46,568 bases of DNA, taken from Candidatus Neomarinimicrobiota bacterium. Its GTDB lineage: Bacteria; Fidelibacterota; UBA2242; B5-G15. Shown one piece after another: positions 36,109 through 43,775 of the stretch. Within the stretch, counting starts at the first letter, position 1. Every line of letters begins with the position of its first letter. Made by a program: the position numbers and the translations under genes. Location of the stretch: NCBI GenBank assembly GCA_017656425.1, contig JACDNV010000016.1, forward strand, positions 1 through 46,568, given 5' to 3'. A model generated the notes under the pieces. It was not told where the DNA came from and made no database searches. It worked only from the letters and a program-made list of their open reading frames with translations.

Positions 36109-36404
36109 AGTTTTATCATTTAAAATCTTTGTTTAAAGCATTTATTTATAAGTATAGAGTCTAATCGTAGGCCTATATACCTCTATAGTAACCTTTCTTT
36201 TAAGTGTTAAAATGAAATTGTTAATTTGAACGTAAATATTTTATATAGAATCAAGTTACCATTTTAGCGGTGCCTGTTTAAAAAATTCGAACCAATTTCC
36301 CCCAAAAAACCGATAATACCCGCGGGACGTCGGAATTCCCCCCAGGTCCACCATACGCCTGCCCCGTGAAGGGCGACCTTTGGACTTCCCAATTTAAAGT
36401 TTTT
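36109..36404. other. Non-coding left edge of the accessory island, ending in a GC-rich patch
   Basis: 36109-36285 is AT-rich with nothing recognisable. From about 36290 the composition changes abruptly to GC-rich, with GCCC/GGGC (36361-36374) nested inside GTCCA/TGGAC (36346-36385). No gene, tRNA or tmRNA could be recognised. It may be the scar or end of a mobile element. Confidence 0.5.
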
Positions 36405-36441
36405 CTAATCCACCAAGGGCGGATCGCTCGGCTCTGCCGAG
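36346..36441. repeat. Cluster of GC-rich hairpins at the island edge
   Basis: Three structures lie in a row: GTCCA...TGGAC (36346-36385) with an inner GCCC/GGGC; ATCCACC/GGCGGAT (36408-36424); and CTCGGC-TCT-GCCGAG (36427-36441). In the middle one the single mismatch is A-C on the plus strand but G-U on the minus strand, so it pairs fully only as minus-strand RNA. The last two overlap the frameshifted end of the CD-NTase-like remnant. Confidence 0.45.
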
Positions 36442-36990
36442 TTTGGCAGCAAATTCTTTTTTAATTTTAATTCAGTTGGTAAAAACTGAGCAATTTCTTC
36501 GTCTGAAAATGTTAATTCTTCATCAATCTTAAGTGCTTTTCTAGCATCTTCGTAAACCCTTGAGTTTGTCTAATGGGCAATCTTGTATATAAGTTTCAAT
36601 TCTTTTATTTAATTGATCTCTTTTTGATGTAACCAATTCAACCTTGCCCCATCCCTTGATTTTCTCTGTAGTAGAATATTTTTCACTAAGAATTCTCTTT
36701 ATGTCTTGCAATAATTGAGATTGACTGTTTGATTCATTATCATCATATCGATCAAATTTATCATCAGGCATAATAAATAAAACATCTACATCTCTGGGCG
36801 GTCTGATATTTGTGTGTTTACCATAAGATCCAATTAATAATTTTGTACTTCCGTTATATTCATTATCAGGATAATAATGATCGTGTAGTTTTTTACACAC
36901 TCCATTATATTTTCTCTTTGCATCTTCTCTTTGTGAAGATGTAAGTTTTATATTTTCATAAAATTGTTCAAATTGTTTTTGAATGCTCAC
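36405..36990 (-). pseudogene. Broken CD-NTase (CBASS cyclase)-like nucleotidyltransferase
   Basis: The intact first part is 149 codons (36541-36990). It carries the CD-NTase hallmark: GSYGKHTNIRPPRDVDVLFIMP with Gly54-Ser55 and Asp67-x-Asp69, as in cGAS/DncV enzymes that make cyclic oligonucleotide alarms against phage. Full enzymes are about 300 aa. Here the sequence jumps from KGWGKVELV straight to a C-terminal-looking IETYIQDCPLDKLK and stops. In another frame, coding-like sequence resumes at once (RVYEDARKALKIDEEL...) and runs to a stop at 36405, so there is a frameshift and probably an internal deletion. The second catalytic carboxylate strand is missing. No CBASS effector is adjacent. 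Most likely inactive. Confidence 0.65.
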
Positions 36991-37022
36991 AAGTTAAATA
37001 ATGTTTTCGAATTAAGAATATC

Positions 37023-37157
37023 TTAACTTTCTCTTAAACTTTTCATCTTCTCTTCAATTTCGTCATATAATTCTAATCCAGCTTCTTCAAATACATTTAG
37101 CAAATCTTCATATGTTCTTTCTCCGCCGAGTAAATCCCAAAATTCTTTACTTAGGAG
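37023..37157 (-). pseudogene. Fragment resembling the C-terminus of a TdeIII-type restriction endonuclease
   Basis: The 44-residue frame reads SKEFWDLLGGERTYED, LLNVFEEAGLELYDEIEEK and ends naturally. It resembles the end of type II endonucleases of the TdeIII family. There is no start codon, and an in-frame stop lies just upstream at 37158-37160. The body of the gene is absent; the 63-aa gene occupies the place instead and overlaps it by seven bases. The family call is from memory of the pattern and needs a search. Confidence 0.4.
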
Positions 37158-37342
37158 TTACATTCCTCAATTTCTTGAATTGCAGTTTTAACAATACTAT
37201 CTAGACATATAGATAAAGCGCTAATAATTCCTTTTCGTATAAAAATTATTTCTTCTTCACTAAGTTTTCTTCCAAACTCCTTTTTAGCTAATTTTTGTAA
37301 ATATTCTTCTTCAACTTCAAATATAATATTATTACCCATCAT
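37151..37342 (-). CDS. Small protein of unknown function following the nuclease gene
   Basis: 63 aa, acidic and mostly helical by composition (FEVEEEYLQKLAKKEFG, LSEEEIIFIRKGI). No family recognised. Its ATG overlaps the stop of the restriction-nuclease gene by four bases, which argues that it is translated as part of that operon. It could be an accessory or antidote-like protein, but nothing in the sequence proves it. Confidence 0.5.
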   Translation of the reverse strand: MMGNNIIFEVEEEYLQKLAKKEFGRKLSEEEIIFIRKGIISALSICLDSIVKTAIQEIEECNS

Positions 37343-38382
37343 AGTATTTTTAAGATAAAATTATTAGTTTTTGCCTCCTCATTTAACAACTTTAAATTTC
37401 TTTTTTGAGTAGAGGTAAGTTTTCTAACATCAAAATGATTCTCCACCGTTAATTTCAAAACAGGTCTTGGATTAAAACTCCTTCCGTTAATTCTCACATC
37501 CTCTAAATTTGTAAATAAAATCATTTTAATCAACCCGTCTTTTATATCACCGACAGATGGCAGTGTTCCTTTGCTGTGCTTACCTTCTATTAAATAAACT
37601 TCCTTTCCTTTTAACTCAACTTCATCTACTGTAAAATAATAAAAACCGCCAAGATAATTTTTGATTGTAATAATACCTTTTTCTCCGGATAAATACTCTT
37701 TAGGTTGAGTTGTTATACTTTCTCGTCTTTGGGCCTTCTTTGCCAAAGCACGAGAAAGATTCATAAATTTTTCTTTTCCTCTTTGCAATTGTTTTATTCT
37801 TTTTTCTGCACTAACCCAAGAATGCATCTCAACTTTAGTCTTTTTTGAAATTAGTTTATAGCTTTTTAATGCTTTCTGAGCAATTTCACCAATTTTATCT
37901 ATTTGAGAAAGATTCCAATGTAAAGCATCGGATTGATAGGAAAGGATTTCCTGTATTTTTTCTTTAATATAACCTACATCAAACCTCTGGTTGGTAATCT
38001 TATGTCTGTACCTTTTGCTTCTTTCCGCCTCAACATAATAGCCAATAATTACATAAACACCCAAGAGGCTCATTAAAGAAATAGTATCCCATTGAAGAAA
38101 ATCTCTGTCTCCTTTTTTGCCTTCATCTTTTACTATGGGAATAATTGTTATTTTTCTTCCCGCAAAATTTAAAGTATCATAAACTCTTGCATAAGGATAA
38201 GAACGAGTCCGTTTAGCTGAAACCCACCAACTTATAGCTACGCTCTTTCCTTTACTAAAATTTAATATAAACGAAGCATGTTTTGATAATACTTCTTCCA
38301 ATTCCCTAAATGCAAATTCTTTTAAATCTGCACAAAGATAAGGTTTATATTTTATTCCTATTATTTTAGCGGATAGGTCCAT
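37339..38382 (-). CDS. Probable type II restriction endonuclease (PD-(D/E)XK-like)
   Basis: 347 aa. A candidate nuclease core lies late in the protein: Asp253 in TVDEVELKG and Glu266-x-Lys268 in YLIEGKHSKG, the D...ExK arrangement of PD-(D/E)XK enzymes, followed by GDIKDGLIKMILFTN. A basic, coiled-coil-like linker (about 160-225) precedes it, and the N-terminal 120 residues are unassigned. The gene overlaps the methyltransferase by 17 bases in the same operon; a partner of this kind with a cognate methylase is the main argument for restriction. No recognition sequence can be inferred. No named family recognised. Confidence 0.65.
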   Translation of the reverse strand: MDLSAKIIGIKYKPYLCADLKEFAFRELEEVLSKHASFILNFSKGKSVAISWWVSAKRTRSYPYARVYDTLNFAGRKITIIPIVKDEGKKGDRDFLQWDTISLMSLLGVYVIIGYYVEAERSKRYRHKITNQRFDVGYIKEKIQEILSYQSDALHWNLSQIDKIGEIAQKALKSYKLISKKTKVEMHSWVSAEKRIKQLQRGKEKFMNLSRALAKKAQRRESITTQPKEYLSGEKGIITIKNYLGGFYYFTVDEVELKGKEVYLIEGKHSKGTLPSVGDIKDGLIKMILFTNLEDVRINGRSFNPRPVLKLTVENHFDVRKLTSTQKRNLKLLNEEAKTNNFILKIL

Positions 38383-39220
38383 ATTTTCCCGGTTTACGAA
38401 TAATTATTTCCAATTTGTCATCTGTATTAAAAAAAGCTGTCTGTTCACCAAACCCTAACTTTTTCTTAATAATTGGGATTAAGGATTTCTTGATTTCTAT
38501 GCCAATGCTGTTTCTGCCTAAATCTCTGGCTACTTTCATTGTTGTTCCACTTCCCACAAAGGGATCTAAAACTGTTTCTCCTTTATAGGAAAAGAGCTTT
38601 ATTAATCTATAAGGCAGTTCCTCTGGAAAAGCTGCAATATCTTTTTCTAGGGGAGAACCCGGCAATACGTTATTCATTTCCCAAAGTGTCATATACCATT
38701 TGTTATCCGAAAATTCTTTTTTGTCTATTTTGGAAGCCTCTCTTACTTCTTTAGGGATAGAACGGTAATTAAATTTTTTGCCTTTCTGAAAAATTATAAT
38801 ACTCTCCAGTAAATTATCTGGATAAAAATACATAGGATAAGGGTTTTGCAAAATAACCCCACTCCTTCTACTAATCCTTAAATACCCATCGGGTTTTTTC
38901 CAAATAATTCTATCTCTGTATTTAAAACCTACCTCAAGAAAAATCTTTGTAGCATCAGCAGTTATTGGAAATTTTTCTCCATTGATGAGCATATCGTCAA
39001 TATTTAATACAGCAATTCTCCCTACTTGAAGAACTCTATAAGTTTCCTGAGCAAATCTTTTTAACACCCCAAGATATTGTCCATAACTTTTAAACAATCC
39101 TTTGTAATCAAAAGGGGCATTGAAATATGGAGGAGAAGTTACCATCAAATGAACACTATTATCCGATATCTCATCCATGCTCATACAATTTCCAATTATA
39201 AGTTTGTGATAAGTAGCCAT
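38366..39220 (-). CDS. Type II DNA methyltransferase (SPPY, beta-class order)
   Basis: 284 aa. The catalytic motif TSPPYF (28-33) comes before the SAM-binding motif LDPFVGSGTT (218-227), the permuted order of beta-class amino-methyltransferases. IGIEIKKS near 239 is the acidic loop for SAM. SPPY points to N4-cytosine or N6-adenine methylation. Length is compact but complete. It lies nine bases after the HTH gene and overlaps the nuclease gene, as expected for a modification enzyme expressed ahead of its nuclease. Confidence 0.9.
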   Translation of the reverse strand: MATYHKLIIGNCMSMDEISDNSVHLMVTSPPYFNAPFDYKGLFKSYGQYLGVLKRFAQETYRVLQVGRIAVLNIDDMLINGEKFPITADATKIFLEVGFKYRDRIIWKKPDGYLRISRRSGVILQNPYPMYFYPDNLLESIIIFQKGKKFNYRSIPKEVREASKIDKKEFSDNKWYMTLWEMNNVLPGSPLEKDIAAFPEELPYRLIKLFSYKGETVLDPFVGSGTTMKVARDLGRNSIGIEIKKSLIPIIKKKLGFGEQTAFFNTDDKLEIIIRKPGKYGPIR

Positions 39221-39229
39221 AATATTTCT

Positions 39230-39490
39230 TTATTTATTACTTGTTAAGCTACAAAAATTTAAATCATCTCCTAATTTCTTTCTCCAACAAAGCTCTCTTC
39301 TTCCGTGATATGACTCGTAATATCTCTTTAAATCATTGATATCAACCTGTGTTACACCATTTCCATTATATTTTTTTACTTTACCGTACTGAATTAAATA
39401 GGAAATATTTGACTCAGTTATAGTTCTTTTTAAGAATTTACTAGCCCACTCACTAGCCTCTTTAATCGTTAATAGTTGTTTTGTTTGCAT
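39230..39490 (-). CDS. Small HTH protein resembling the N-terminal domain of certain DNA methyltransferases
   Basis: 86 aa. LTIKEASEWASKFLKRTIT...SNISYLIQYGKVKKY is a MerR/excisionase-like helix-turn-helix. The tail GRRELCWRKKLGDDLNF resembles the linker that, in some methyltransferases known to me, joins such a domain to the catalytic part; here it ends after SLTSNK. It may be a free-standing DNA-recognition subunit for the methylase or nuclease that follow, or a residue of a larger gene. It follows the Xre gene by 11 bases. Confidence 0.6.
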   Translation of the reverse strand: MQTKQLLTIKEASEWASKFLKRTITESNISYLIQYGKVKKYNGNGVTQVDINDLKRYYESYHGRRELCWRKKLGDDLNFCSLTSNK

Positions 39491-39501
39491 TATAGGTGAA
39501 C

Positions 39502-39714
39502 TCAGTTTATTAAATCATCCAATGTTGTATTTAACGCTTTCGCAATCTTCTCCGCTACATACACCAAAGGCTTTTTAATAACGCTTGTCTCGATCTTGGT
39601 CAAAGTTGTGTAAGGCACATCGACTTTACAGTCAAGTTCGCCTTGAAACAATCTAAGATCGGTTCTTAATATTCCTATTTTATTTACTAATTTATTGCCT
39701 TGATTATTTTCCAT
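39502..39714 (-). CDS. Xre-family HTH regulator, probable controller of the R-M operon
   Basis: 70 aa, a single Cro/C1-type helix-turn-helix: IGILRTDLRLFQGELDC, then YTTLTKIETSVIK (recognition helix region) and AEKIAKALNTTLDDLIN. Size and position at the head of a methylase-nuclease operon match restriction-modification C proteins. A perfect 11-bp inverted repeat overlaps its promoter. The ATG at 39714 is the first in-frame start after a stop; an AAGGAG lies about 30 bases upstream, oddly far. Confidence 0.8.
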   Translation of the reverse strand: MENNQGNKLVNKIGILRTDLRLFQGELDCKVDVPYTTLTKIETSVIKKPLVYVAEKIAKALNTTLDDLIN

Positions 39715-39747
39715 ATTTTGATATCATAAAATTGTTGATATTTTCTC

Positions 39748-39780
39748 CTTTCATTATACTAACAAATATAATGAAAGCAA
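39748..39780 (-). promoter_or_regulatory. Promoter and operator of the Xre/R-M operon
   Basis: CTTTCATTATA (39748-39758) and TATAATGAAAG (39767-39777) form a perfect 11-bp inverted repeat with an 8-base centre. Reading the minus strand, -10 TATAAT (39758 down to 39753) lies 16 bases after TTGCTT (39780 down to 39775). The dyad thus spans the promoter, as a C-box does in controller-regulated R-M systems. Confidence 0.6.
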
Positions 39781-39884
39781 GCAAATTTTTACAAGCCAAA
39801 AATGGTAAAAAGCCCAATTTTGGCCTGCGTGGTTCGCAAACAAAGGTGAAAAGATTTGAAGGGAAAATCGGCTGGCATATCCTT

Positions 39885-40052
39885 TTAAATTCCCCCAGAA
39901 TACCAATTGGTTGTACTTTTTGGACAAAAATCGAACTTTTTATAATCCTCACCAAAAGATAAACTTTCGGGCATGTTACAATCTTCTACTTCCACTAATT
40001 CACATTCTCTTTTCTCAACTTCTTCTTTATATTTCGTTTTTGCGTTGTCCAA
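39885..40052 (-). CDS. Possible 55-aa protein or gene remnant downstream of fic
   Basis: A TTG-start frame gives 55 aa of normal composition: KYKEEVEKRECELVEVED, then SLSFGEDYKKFDFCPKSTTNW. It is too protein-like to dismiss outright but lacks a good start or ribosome site, and the start codon is a guess. It lies 37 bases after the Fic stop on the same strand. It may be the remains of a small gene. No family recognised. Confidence 0.25.
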   Translation of the reverse strand: MDNAKTKYKEEVEKRECELVEVEDCNMPESLSFGEDYKKFDFCPKSTTNWYSGGI

Positions 40053-40089
40053 AACATTTTTAAAGTGCTGGGGATTTTATCTGTCATAA

Positions 40090-41232
40090 TTACTTTTTAA
40101 ATAAATCTAAATACTTCCATAAAACAAAAAGGCGATTACGGGAATGGCCTGTTATTTCTTTAACCAGTCCTGCTTTTAAAAATTTACTAAGAAGAGAGTT
40201 AGCAGTATTAAAAGCAACATCAAATTCCGTCTTGATAGTTTTCACATCTACAATGGGTTTAGAAAACATAAAAAGTAAAGCCCGATGGCCAATCTTTGCC
40301 TGACGCCCAAACTTCATAATCTCTCTTTCATACAATTGGCGAAGCTTAATAATCTCTTCAAAAATGTTTATCCCTTCTTTAGAAATAGTAATAATCCCTG
40401 TAAGAAAAAATTTTAACCACTGCTCAATGTTATTGTTTGTTCGAACTAAATTAAGAGAATCATAATAAGATGACCTGTGTCTTTCAAAAAAACTTGAGAG
40501 ATAGAGAGAAGGTTTTTTTAAAAATCCATAATTAATAAGTTGCAAAGTTATAAGAAGACGACCAATTCTTCCATTACCATCCAAAAATGGATGGATAGTT
40601 TCAAACTGGTAGTGTGTCATAGCAGTTTTAATCAATGTAGGGATACTTAACTTTTTATTATGCCAAAATTCCTCTAAATCTTTTAAAAGATTGGGGATTT
40701 CTGTATGATGCGGTGGAATAAAAATAGCATCTTGCAAACTTGAACCTCCTATCCAATTCTGGCTTTTTCTTATTTCCCCAGGTTCCCTTTCCTTCCCTCT
40801 TACTCCAGAAAGCAAAATTCTATGAGCGTTCTTTATCAACCTCATACAAAGAGGGAGATTCTCAAGCTCTGATACTGCGTAGTTAATTGCCTTAATATAA
40901 TTCTGCACCTCTCTCCAATCATCTCTCTTTTCAGGGATTATTTCTTCTTCAGAAAGAATCGCCTCTTCTACACCAGTTTTTGTACCTTCAATTCTGCTTG
41001 ATAAAGTTGCTTCTTTAACTACATGCATTCTTATAAAAAAATCAACATCAGGAACCAACAAAGAATAGGCATTAAATTCTCCTAACAATCGCACCGCTTC
41101 CTCTAATAGTAAAGTGATTATTTTATCTTCCCATTCAAATGGCTTGTTAATAAATTTAGGACTAAAATATTGATACTCATAGTCCTTCCCTTGGAAATAT
41201 TTTTTATAAATGCCCGCTTCAAACTTTTGCAT
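40090..41232 (-). CDS. Fic-family protein with N-terminal inhibitory helix and C-terminal winged HTH
   Basis: 380 aa. Fic_N comes first, with the autoinhibitory motif SSRIEG (78-83). The Fic core has [12 protein letters not shown] (214-225), complete with His, Asp/Asn and Arg for transfer of AMP from ATP onto a protein hydroxyl. The last 70 residues ([15 protein letters not shown]...[17 protein letters not shown]) look like a winged HTH. Because the inhibitory helix and HTH are on the same chain, self-restraint and autoregulation are plausible. The promoter region carries repeated TTGAAATAAA half-sites. Target protein unknown. Confidence 0.9.
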   Translation of the reverse strand: MQKFEAGIYKKYFQGKDYEYQYFSPKFINKPFEWEDKIITLLLEEAVRLLGEFNAYSLLVPDVDFFIRMHVVKEATLSSRIEGTKTGVEEAILSEEEIIPEKRDDWREVQNYIKAINYAVSELENLPLCMRLIKNAHRILLSGVRGKEREPGEIRKSQNWIGGSSLQDAIFIPPHHTEIPNLLKDLEEFWHNKKLSIPTLIKTAMTHYQFETIHPFLDGNGRIGRLLITLQLINYGFLKKPSLYLSSFFERHRSSYYDSLNLVRTNNNIEQWLKFFLTGIITISKEGINIFEEIIKLRQLYEREIMKFGRQAKIGHRALLFMFSKPIVDVKTIKTEFDVAFNTANSLLSKFLKAGLVKEITGHSRNRLFVLWKYLDLFKK

Positions 41233-41251
41233 ATTTATTATCCATGTTAAA

Positions 41252-41325
41252 TTGAAATAAACACTCCTTTTATTTCAAGTTTATACAATAATCTGAAATA
41301 AATCAACTTTATATTTCAAGTTTAT
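41252..41325 (-). promoter_or_regulatory. Half-site array upstream of fic (putative operator)
   Basis: TATTTCAAGTTTAT occurs exactly twice (41271-41284 and 41312-41325). TTGAAATAAA (41252-41261) and TTTATTTCAA (41269-41278) form a perfect 10-bp inverted repeat with a 7-base centre that, on the minus strand, reads AGGAGTG. A further CTGAAATAAAT lies at 41294-41304. Four half-sites in 75 bp upstream of a gene encoding a winged HTH suggest autoregulation. The AGGAG is about 31 bases from the start codon, so it may not be the ribosome site. The distal copy overlaps the radC stop. Confidence 0.55.
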
Positions 41326-42005
41326 TGCAGTAAGCCTTTTTCTTTAAAGCTAAAATATCTATTTTTTACTACAATGATATGGTCAACTACTTCAATGCCC
41401 ATAATTTTGCCAGCCTCAACTAATCTTTTAGTGATTGTTAGATCCTCTTCTGATGGCTCGATATCCCCTGATGGATGATTATGGGCTAAAATGATTTGAG
41501 CGGCTAAATTTCTTACTGCTGGCTCAAAAACTTCTCTCGGGTGAACTAAATTAGCATTAAGAGAACCAATCGAGATAATTTCTCTTTTGATTTCCTGATT
41601 TCGGGAGTCAAGATAAAAAATAACAAAATGTTCTTTTTTGTTGTCTCTGATATCTTTTAATTCTTCCCAAACCTCTTTTGGTTTTAGATAAATTCTTGCC
41701 TTTTTGCCTCTGAGAAGTCTTTTGCCTAATTCAAAACAAGCGACTATTTCGCAGGCTTTGGCTGGTCCAAGTCCGGGATAGTCTTTTAGTTCATCAAAAG
41801 TTAGATAGGGTAGTTTATCGGCTTTAAATCTTTTTAAAATTTTACCTGCCAGCTCAACCACATTTTCTCCCTTTTTACCCGAACGTAGAAGGATAGCCAA
41901 AAGCTCTGAATTAGAAAGTTTTTCTGGGCCATAATGCATCAACTTTTCTCTTGGTCTTTCGACTTTTGGCAATTCTTTGATTGTTTTCTTAACTTTGATC
42001 TGCAT
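41322..42005 (-). CDS. radC: RadC-like JAB-domain protein
   Basis: 227 aa, full length. An N-terminal HhH/UPF0758 region (MHYGPEKLSNSELLAILLRSG) precedes the JAMM metalloprotease-like motif HNHPSGDIEPSEED near residue 174. The historical link to recombination repair is doubtful; relatives are frequent on genomic islands and plasmids. It lies between fic and tRNA-Ser(GGA) and shares its 3' end with the fic operator array. Confidence 0.9.
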   Translation of the reverse strand: MQIKVKKTIKELPKVERPREKLMHYGPEKLSNSELLAILLRSGKKGENVVELAGKILKRFKADKLPYLTFDELKDYPGLGPAKACEIVACFELGKRLLRGKKARIYLKPKEVWEELKDIRDNKKEHFVIFYLDSRNQEIKREIISIGSLNANLVHPREVFEPAVRNLAAQIILAHNHPSGDIEPSEEDLTITKRLVEAGKIMGIEVVDHIIVVKNRYFSFKEKGLLQ

Positions 42006-42091
42006 CTTTATTTCTTCATTAGAAGGAATCCATTCTTGTTATCGGCGTATTGAAAATATGTCAGAACATTCAAAAATACCGAGATTTAGTT

Positions 42092-42186
<95 letters not shown>

Positions 42187-42233
42187 CTAACTCAAATAAA
42201 AAGAATTAAATCAAAAATAAAATTCTAAAACTT

Positions 42234-43673
42234 CTATTTATTCAAAAATTCACTTAACAATTTATTTACAATCTTAGGATTTGCTTTACCTTTAGTTTTT
42301 CTCATAACCTGTCCCATAAAAAATCCGATCAGATTCTTTTTCCCGGCTTTATATCTTTCAACTTCATTAGGATTTTCTGCCAGTACTTCATTCACAACTT
42401 TCATCAGCTCATCAGTATCGCTTACCTGAACTAAGCCCTTTTTCCTGACAATTTCTTCAGGTGATTCGTCTGTATCAACAATCTCGTTAAAAATATCTTT
42501 TCCAACATTACCAGTTATTGTCCCATTTTTTATCAATTTCAACAATTCTGCGAATGTTTTAGGTTTCAGTTTAATATCCCTGACTGAAATATTTTTATCC
42601 TTTAACACCCTCAGAACTTCACTCTGTATCCATTTGCTTGCTAATACAGGATCGTCCAAGTATTTCACAGTTTCTTCAAAATAGTTAGCAAGATATTTAT
42701 CCGAAGTTAAAATCTCCACATCATATTCTCTCAAATTATATGAATTTAAAAATCTTGCATATTTTTCATCTGGAAGCTCAGGTAGAGCTTTATTTATTTC
42801 TTCAATCCATTCCTTTTCAATTTTCATAGGTACCAGGTCAGGTTCTGGAAAGTATCTATAATCATCTGCTTCCTCCTTTGTTCTCATCACTCTCGCTTTT
42901 CCTCTATCTTCATCCCAGAGTAATGTCTGTTGTAGAACTTTTCCTCCTTCCTTAAGAATTTCAATCTGTCTGTTAATTTCAAATTCCAGTGCTCTCTCAA
43001 CACCTCTGAATGAATTCATATTTTTCATTTCAGTTTTTGTCCCTAACTCTTTTACGCCAACTTTTCTGACAGAGATATTCGCATCACACCTGAGACTGCC
43101 CTCTTCCATATTGCAATCACTAATTTCAAGATATTCCAGAATCTGCTTTATCTTGGACAAATATAAATATGCTTCTTCAGGAGACGAAATATCAGGTTCT
43201 GTAACAATTTCAATAAGTGGGACACCGCACCTATTATAATCGACAAGGGTATAATCACCTTTACCATGTATATGAATAGATTTACCTGCATCCTCTTCAA
43301 GGTGTATCCTTCTTATCCTTATCTTTTTATTTTTTCCATTTACTCTAATATTGACATAACCATCATAACATAAAGGCTCTTCATACTGTGATATTTGATA
43401 ACCTTTTGGTAAATCTGGATAAAAATAGTTTTTCCTGGCAAAACGAGAAAAACCTCTTATCTTGCAATTTGTAGCAAGCCCCATTTTGATAGCAAATTCT
43501 ACTGCCTTTTTATTCAATACAGGCAAAACTCCCGGCATACCAAGGCATATCGGACAGGTATTGGTATTTGGCTCCGCTCCATACTCATTTTTACATCCGC
43601 AGAATATTTTTGTCTCTGTCAAAAGTTGAGCATGAACCTCAAGTCCTATTACAGCTTCATACTGATTACTCAT
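42234..43673 (-). CDS. gatB: Asp-tRNA(Asn)/Glu-tRNA(Gln) amidotransferase subunit B
   Basis: 479 aa, full length. VIGLEVHAQL near 9, zinc cysteines CGC and CPIC (about 25-43), FYPDLPKGYQISQYE near 87, LEEDAGKS near 125 and LRCDANISVR near 188 are diagnostic. The C-terminal YqeY-like tail ends FFMGQVMRKTKGKANP. GatB binds the mischarged tRNA and, with GatA and GatC (not in this window), converts Glu-tRNA(Gln) or Asp-tRNA(Asn) to the correct form. Confidence 0.97.
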   Translation of the reverse strand: MSNQYEAVIGLEVHAQLLTETKIFCGCKNEYGAEPNTNTCPICLGMPGVLPVLNKKAVEFAIKMGLATNCKIRGFSRFARKNYFYPDLPKGYQISQYEEPLCYDGYVNIRVNGKNKKIRIRRIHLEEDAGKSIHIHGKGDYTLVDYNRCGVPLIEIVTEPDISSPEEAYLYLSKIKQILEYLEISDCNMEEGSLRCDANISVRKVGVKELGTKTEMKNMNSFRGVERALEFEINRQIEILKEGGKVLQQTLLWDEDRGKARVMRTKEEADDYRYFPEPDLVPMKIEKEWIEEINKALPELPDEKYARFLNSYNLREYDVEILTSDKYLANYFEETVKYLDDPVLASKWIQSEVLRVLKDKNISVRDIKLKPKTFAELLKLIKNGTITGNVGKDIFNEIVDTDESPEEIVRKKGLVQVSDTDELMKVVNEVLAENPNEVERYKAGKKNLIGFFMGQVMRKTKGKANPKIVNKLLSEFLNK

Positions 43674-43775
43674 AACCTAATCTCCGAAGATCAATAATTA
43701 AAAACGCTTTAAAATAAGTTTTTATAAGAATAAATTCAAACAGTATTTATCAATAATTGATTATTCCCTGATTGT

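Larger units (their letters stand above)
39715..40089. other. Intergenic stretch between the Xre regulator and the Fic gene
   Basis: It holds the Xre promoter/operator and one short protein-like minus-strand frame (39885-40052). The opposing frames of 76-83 codons across this stretch look like chance readings: neither has a family pattern or ribosome site. No integrase, attachment site or terminator was recognised. Confidence 0.5.

Noticed and set aside
36290-36404. tmRNA or tRNA fragment in the GC-rich patch
   Set aside because: The hairpins do not form an acceptor/T-arm with a TTCGA loop, and no tag-peptide frame is present.
39704-39962. Opposing 83- and 76-codon frames upstream of the Xre regulator
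   Set aside because: They overlap each other and the operator, and neither has a ribosome site or a recognisable family pattern.
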